A DNA stretch of 64,000 nucleotides from Lewinella sp. LCG006. Lineage in GTDB: Bacteria; Bacteroidota; Bacteroidia; Chitinophagales; Saprospiraceae. Of the stretch, positions 61,918 to 64,000 are shown piece after piece. Each line of letters opens with the position of its first letter. The first letter of the stretch is position 1. Below the pieces are notes generated by a model that ran no database searches, was not told the DNA's origin, and worked only from the letters and a program-made list of their open reading frames with translations. Location: assembly GCF_040784935.1 (NCBI RefSeq), contig NZ_CP160680.1, positions 5,437,802-5,501,801 on the forward strand, written 5' to 3'. The position numbers were made by a program, and so were the translations under genes.

Positions 61918-63873
61918 ATGAAGCACTTCCTACTCTCACTTTGCTATTTCTGTTTCCTTTCGCAAAATATACTGCAAGCTCAAGACCCTTTATGGACATG
62001 TGATGGTAGCTTGATTATCGTTACTGGAGGAGATTTCTATAGAAGTTATACCCAACCGGAAGACGAAGAGATTGTTTTGGATCGACTGCCTTTACCTAAT
62101 TTTGGAAGAGTTGACTGCATTGGATATCGAAGGATAGATAATTGTATTTACGGAATAGATAATAATCTACCAGGACTACCTAGAATATTCCGTTTGTCTC
62201 CCTTTGGAGAATTCGAGATATTAGATACAATAGAAAATGTCGTTGGATTTCTTGTGTCAGGAACAATATCTTTTGATGACGATCATCTTCTCTTACCCCA
62301 TGGTAATAATATCATCTCCATTGATCTTACTGATTTTGAAGCAGCACCGTCGTTTATCCCAGTTCTTCCTGCCCTTCCTCCTGGATTTGGAGACATCGCA
62401 ATGAATCCTAAAGATGGTCGATTGCATGGATATTATCATGATTTAAGTGAGTTTTGGAATATTGATCCTGAAACAGGAAATATTGAGGATGGGTATAGTT
62501 TTGCTTCAAATACAGAATTTATTGGAATTAATAGTATAGGGTTTATCGGAAACGAAATATTAGTAGGACTTACTTCAGCTGAAACTACTCCTGTTATGGG
62601 GTTTTACCATCCCTATACAAATCAGTATTTCGAAGTGGCTTCTGAGATAGCATCTGTGGAAACTTGGCAGTATATTGATGGTTGTACTTGTCAGGATTTT
62701 GATCTTTATGTCAGTCAGTCAATGCAAGAAGACTCTCTTTTTCAATGTACTGCGAGAAAATCTGTTATTAAGGTTGTCAATCGATCTATCACGCAATCTT
62801 GGGGTAACCTTACTTTGACGGATACCTTCCCGTCAGGAGTAGTTATTGAGGAAATTCTGTACAATCCCTATCCTGGGGAAATTAGTGGTATAGGTACAAA
62901 CATTTTAAGGATTGATAATTTTGATCCTCCATTTGGCATTGATAGTATTATTCTTGGTTTGATCATTACCGAATCTGCGGCAACAGGTATGCAGCAAGTT
63001 CAGGCCACACTGAGTGGTATTACTGACACACCAGCCCATCCCGAAGGTCTAGTACGGTCAGATGACCCTAAAACGTATGAATACGCTGATGATCCCACTT
63101 CTTTTTACATTCTATCTAGGGATAATTTACCGAACGTAGAGACTAATTTTAACTTATGCCCTGATTCTCTACTCGTGCTGAACCCACTTGGAGATCAATT
63201 TCCAGATGGCTTTACCTTTCAATGGATGGATGGGCTCACAACGCCAACTCGTGAAGTCAATAATCCCGGGATCTACCATTTGACGGTCAGCGATGATTGT
63301 GAATCTAGAGAATTTGATATAGTAGTAGAAGAAGTAGACCTCACTACTAATTTAGGAGAAGACATAAACATTACGATTGGCAATTCCATTGAGTTGGAGG
63401 CAGCAACAAATAATTCGCAACCGATCACCTCTTATTCCTGGTTTCTGAATGACTCTTTGTTCATTTCCTGTCTGGAAGATTGTGCTTCATTAACGCTGAC
63501 CCCAGAGCAAAGCTTACTAGTTACGGTCAGCGTTATGGATACGGAAGGCTGTGTTGCTGAAGATGAATTGCAAATTACCGTCGAGTTTCCTTTTTTCGCG
63601 CCTAATGCTTTTTCGCCAAATAGAGATGGCGTTAATGACTATTTCTATCTCCAAACAAAAGTACCGCTAAAGCTTACTAATTTTTCGGTATTTGACCGAT
63701 GGGGAGGTTTAGTCTTTGAACATACCAACAGCTACACCAATACCCCGTCAGCAGGTTGGGATGGTTCTTCTAAAGGGCAGCAAACAGCGGTAGGCATCTA
63801 TTTATGGCAAGCAATTTTTGATATTAACGGAAAAAACTACACGATGTCAGGCGATGTAACACTCATTCGATGA
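61918..63873 (+). CDS. Secreted protein with CHU_C/gliding-motility C-terminal domain (T9SS type B)
   Basis: A 651-residue protein: signal peptide about 1-21 (FLSQNILQAQ), an N-terminal propeller-like region with repeating turns (CIYGIDNNLPGLPRIFRLSP, about 50-260), a DUF11-like beta domain (about 280-370; TQSWGNLTLTDTFPSGVVIE), an Ig-like segment, and the C-terminal FFAPNAFSPNRDGVNDYFYL to VFDRWGGLVFE and AVGIYLWQAIFDINGKNY module that marks T9SS type B cargo. Predicted role is a surface-exposed or released adhesin-like protein. The gene ends 127 bp before the window edge. Confidence 0.85.
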   Translation: MKHFLLSLCYFCFLSQNILQAQDPLWTCDGSLIIVTGGDFYRSYTQPEDEEIVLDRLPLPNFGRVDCIGYRRIDNCIYGIDNNLPGLPRIFRLSPFGEFEILDTIENVVGFLVSGTISFDDDHLLLPHGNNIISIDLTDFEAAPSFIPVLPALPPGFGDIAMNPKDGRLHGYYHDLSEFWNIDPETGNIEDGYSFASNTEFIGINSIGFIGNEILVGLTSAETTPVMGFYHPYTNQYFEVASEIASVETWQYIDGCTCQDFDLYVSQSMQEDSLFQCTARKSVIKVVNRSITQSWGNLTLTDTFPSGVVIEEILYNPYPGEISGIGTNILRIDNFDPPFGIDSIILGLIITESAATGMQQVQATLSGITDTPAHPEGLVRSDDPKTYEYADDPTSFYILSRDNLPNVETNFNLCPDSLLVLNPLGDQFPDGFTFQWMDGLTTPTREVNNPGIYHLTVSDDCESREFDIVVEEVDLTTNLGEDINITIGNSIELEAATNNSQPITSYSWFLNDSLFISCLEDCASLTLTPEQSLLVTVSVMDTEGCVAEDELQITVEFPFFAPNAFSPNRDGVNDYFYLQTKVPLKLTNFSVFDRWGGLVFEHTNSYTNTPSAGWDGSSKGQQTAVGIYLWQAIFDINGKNYTMSGDVTLIR

Positions 63874-64000
63874 TAATAGACTTCTAGTGTGGGCGTTATG
63901 AGGTTCCACTTGGGCAAACAACCTGTATGGTGCCTCTCGCAATTATCTAGCAGGAAGCTATATCTACAACTAAATGGTAGATGAGCAAACGGCAGCGGGG
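63874..64000. other. Sequence to the end of the window
   Basis: No gene start or terminator can be supported in the last 127 bases. Confidence 0.3.

Overview
The window looks like a chromosomal stretch of a Bacteroidota bacterium, probably a Saprospiria/Lewinella-type marine or sludge organism. The evidence is type IX secretion C-terminal domains (57-64 kb), CHU_C-type cargo, TAnnTTTG-type promoter boxes, Bacteroidota-style tyrosine recombinases and Cas6b-type processing enzymes. The taxonomic placement is inference from gene content; no rRNA or tRNA gene was seen.

Layout. (1) 0.4-1.7 kb: two paralogous membrane/SPOR-domain proteins. (2) 1.8-31.2 kb: a large type III-A CRISPR-Cas region. Four arrays share one stem and one predicted crRNA handle (ACTGCGAC, read on the minus strand) but fall into two repeat/leader families: arrays 1 and 3 (repeat end CTTGAAG, about 345-bp leader) and arrays 2 and 4 (repeat end CTCCCAG, about 50-bp leader). 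Every array lies with its leader on the right and its old end fused to clusters of palindromic repeats. cas1, a DUF3761-like lipoprotein and cas2 lie beside array 2. One long minus-strand operon runs cas10-csm2-csm3-csm4-csm5, then an OLD-like ATPase, a two-TM protein with an alpha/beta C-domain, cas6b, a frameshifted EAD-alpha/beta gene and a second cas6b. To its right are a sigma-70-like regulator, a Card1/Can2-like CARF nuclease, an mCpol-like minimal cyclase with a CARF-like/EAD partner, and a third Cas6-like gene. (3) 25-27 kb: a large helical protein of unknown role and an unlisted 54-codon peptide gene with a GG-type leader. (4) 31.5-56.5 kb: an integrated accessory and defence island with two tyrosine recombinases, an excisionase-like HTH protein, a PDDEXK nuclease, an SNF2 helicase, HigBA, a type III Mod/Res pair, a GmrSD-like DUF262/DUF1524 protein, a second helicase paired with a GGCT-like protein, a half-length HsdS, RadC and small regulators. 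(5) 57-64 kb: ordinary-looking chromosome with secreted T9SS proteins, an M43 metalloprotease, a GT87-like glycosyltransferase and an FkbM methyltransferase.

How it may work together. Cas10 has a degenerate HD site but an intact GGDD, and Csm3 keeps its RNA-cutting Asp. The complex should therefore cut target RNA and signal through cyclic oligoadenylate, with the Card1-like nuclease as the obvious receiver. A second nucleotide-signalling branch is suggested by the mCpol-like gene. Its CARF-like partner ends in a helical domain that aligns without gaps over about 40 residues to the small EAD-like protein inside the csm/cas6 operon. That small protein is followed, one reading frame away, by an alpha/beta domain whose paralogue is membrane-anchored in the neighbouring gene. 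The proposed sensor-EAD/EAD-effector link is inference from sequence.

Non-coding structure is also unusual. The trailer ends of all arrays are invaded by a palindrome-rich repeat family with compensatory base changes. A 29-nt insert sits at exactly the same position inside CRISPR repeats of both families.
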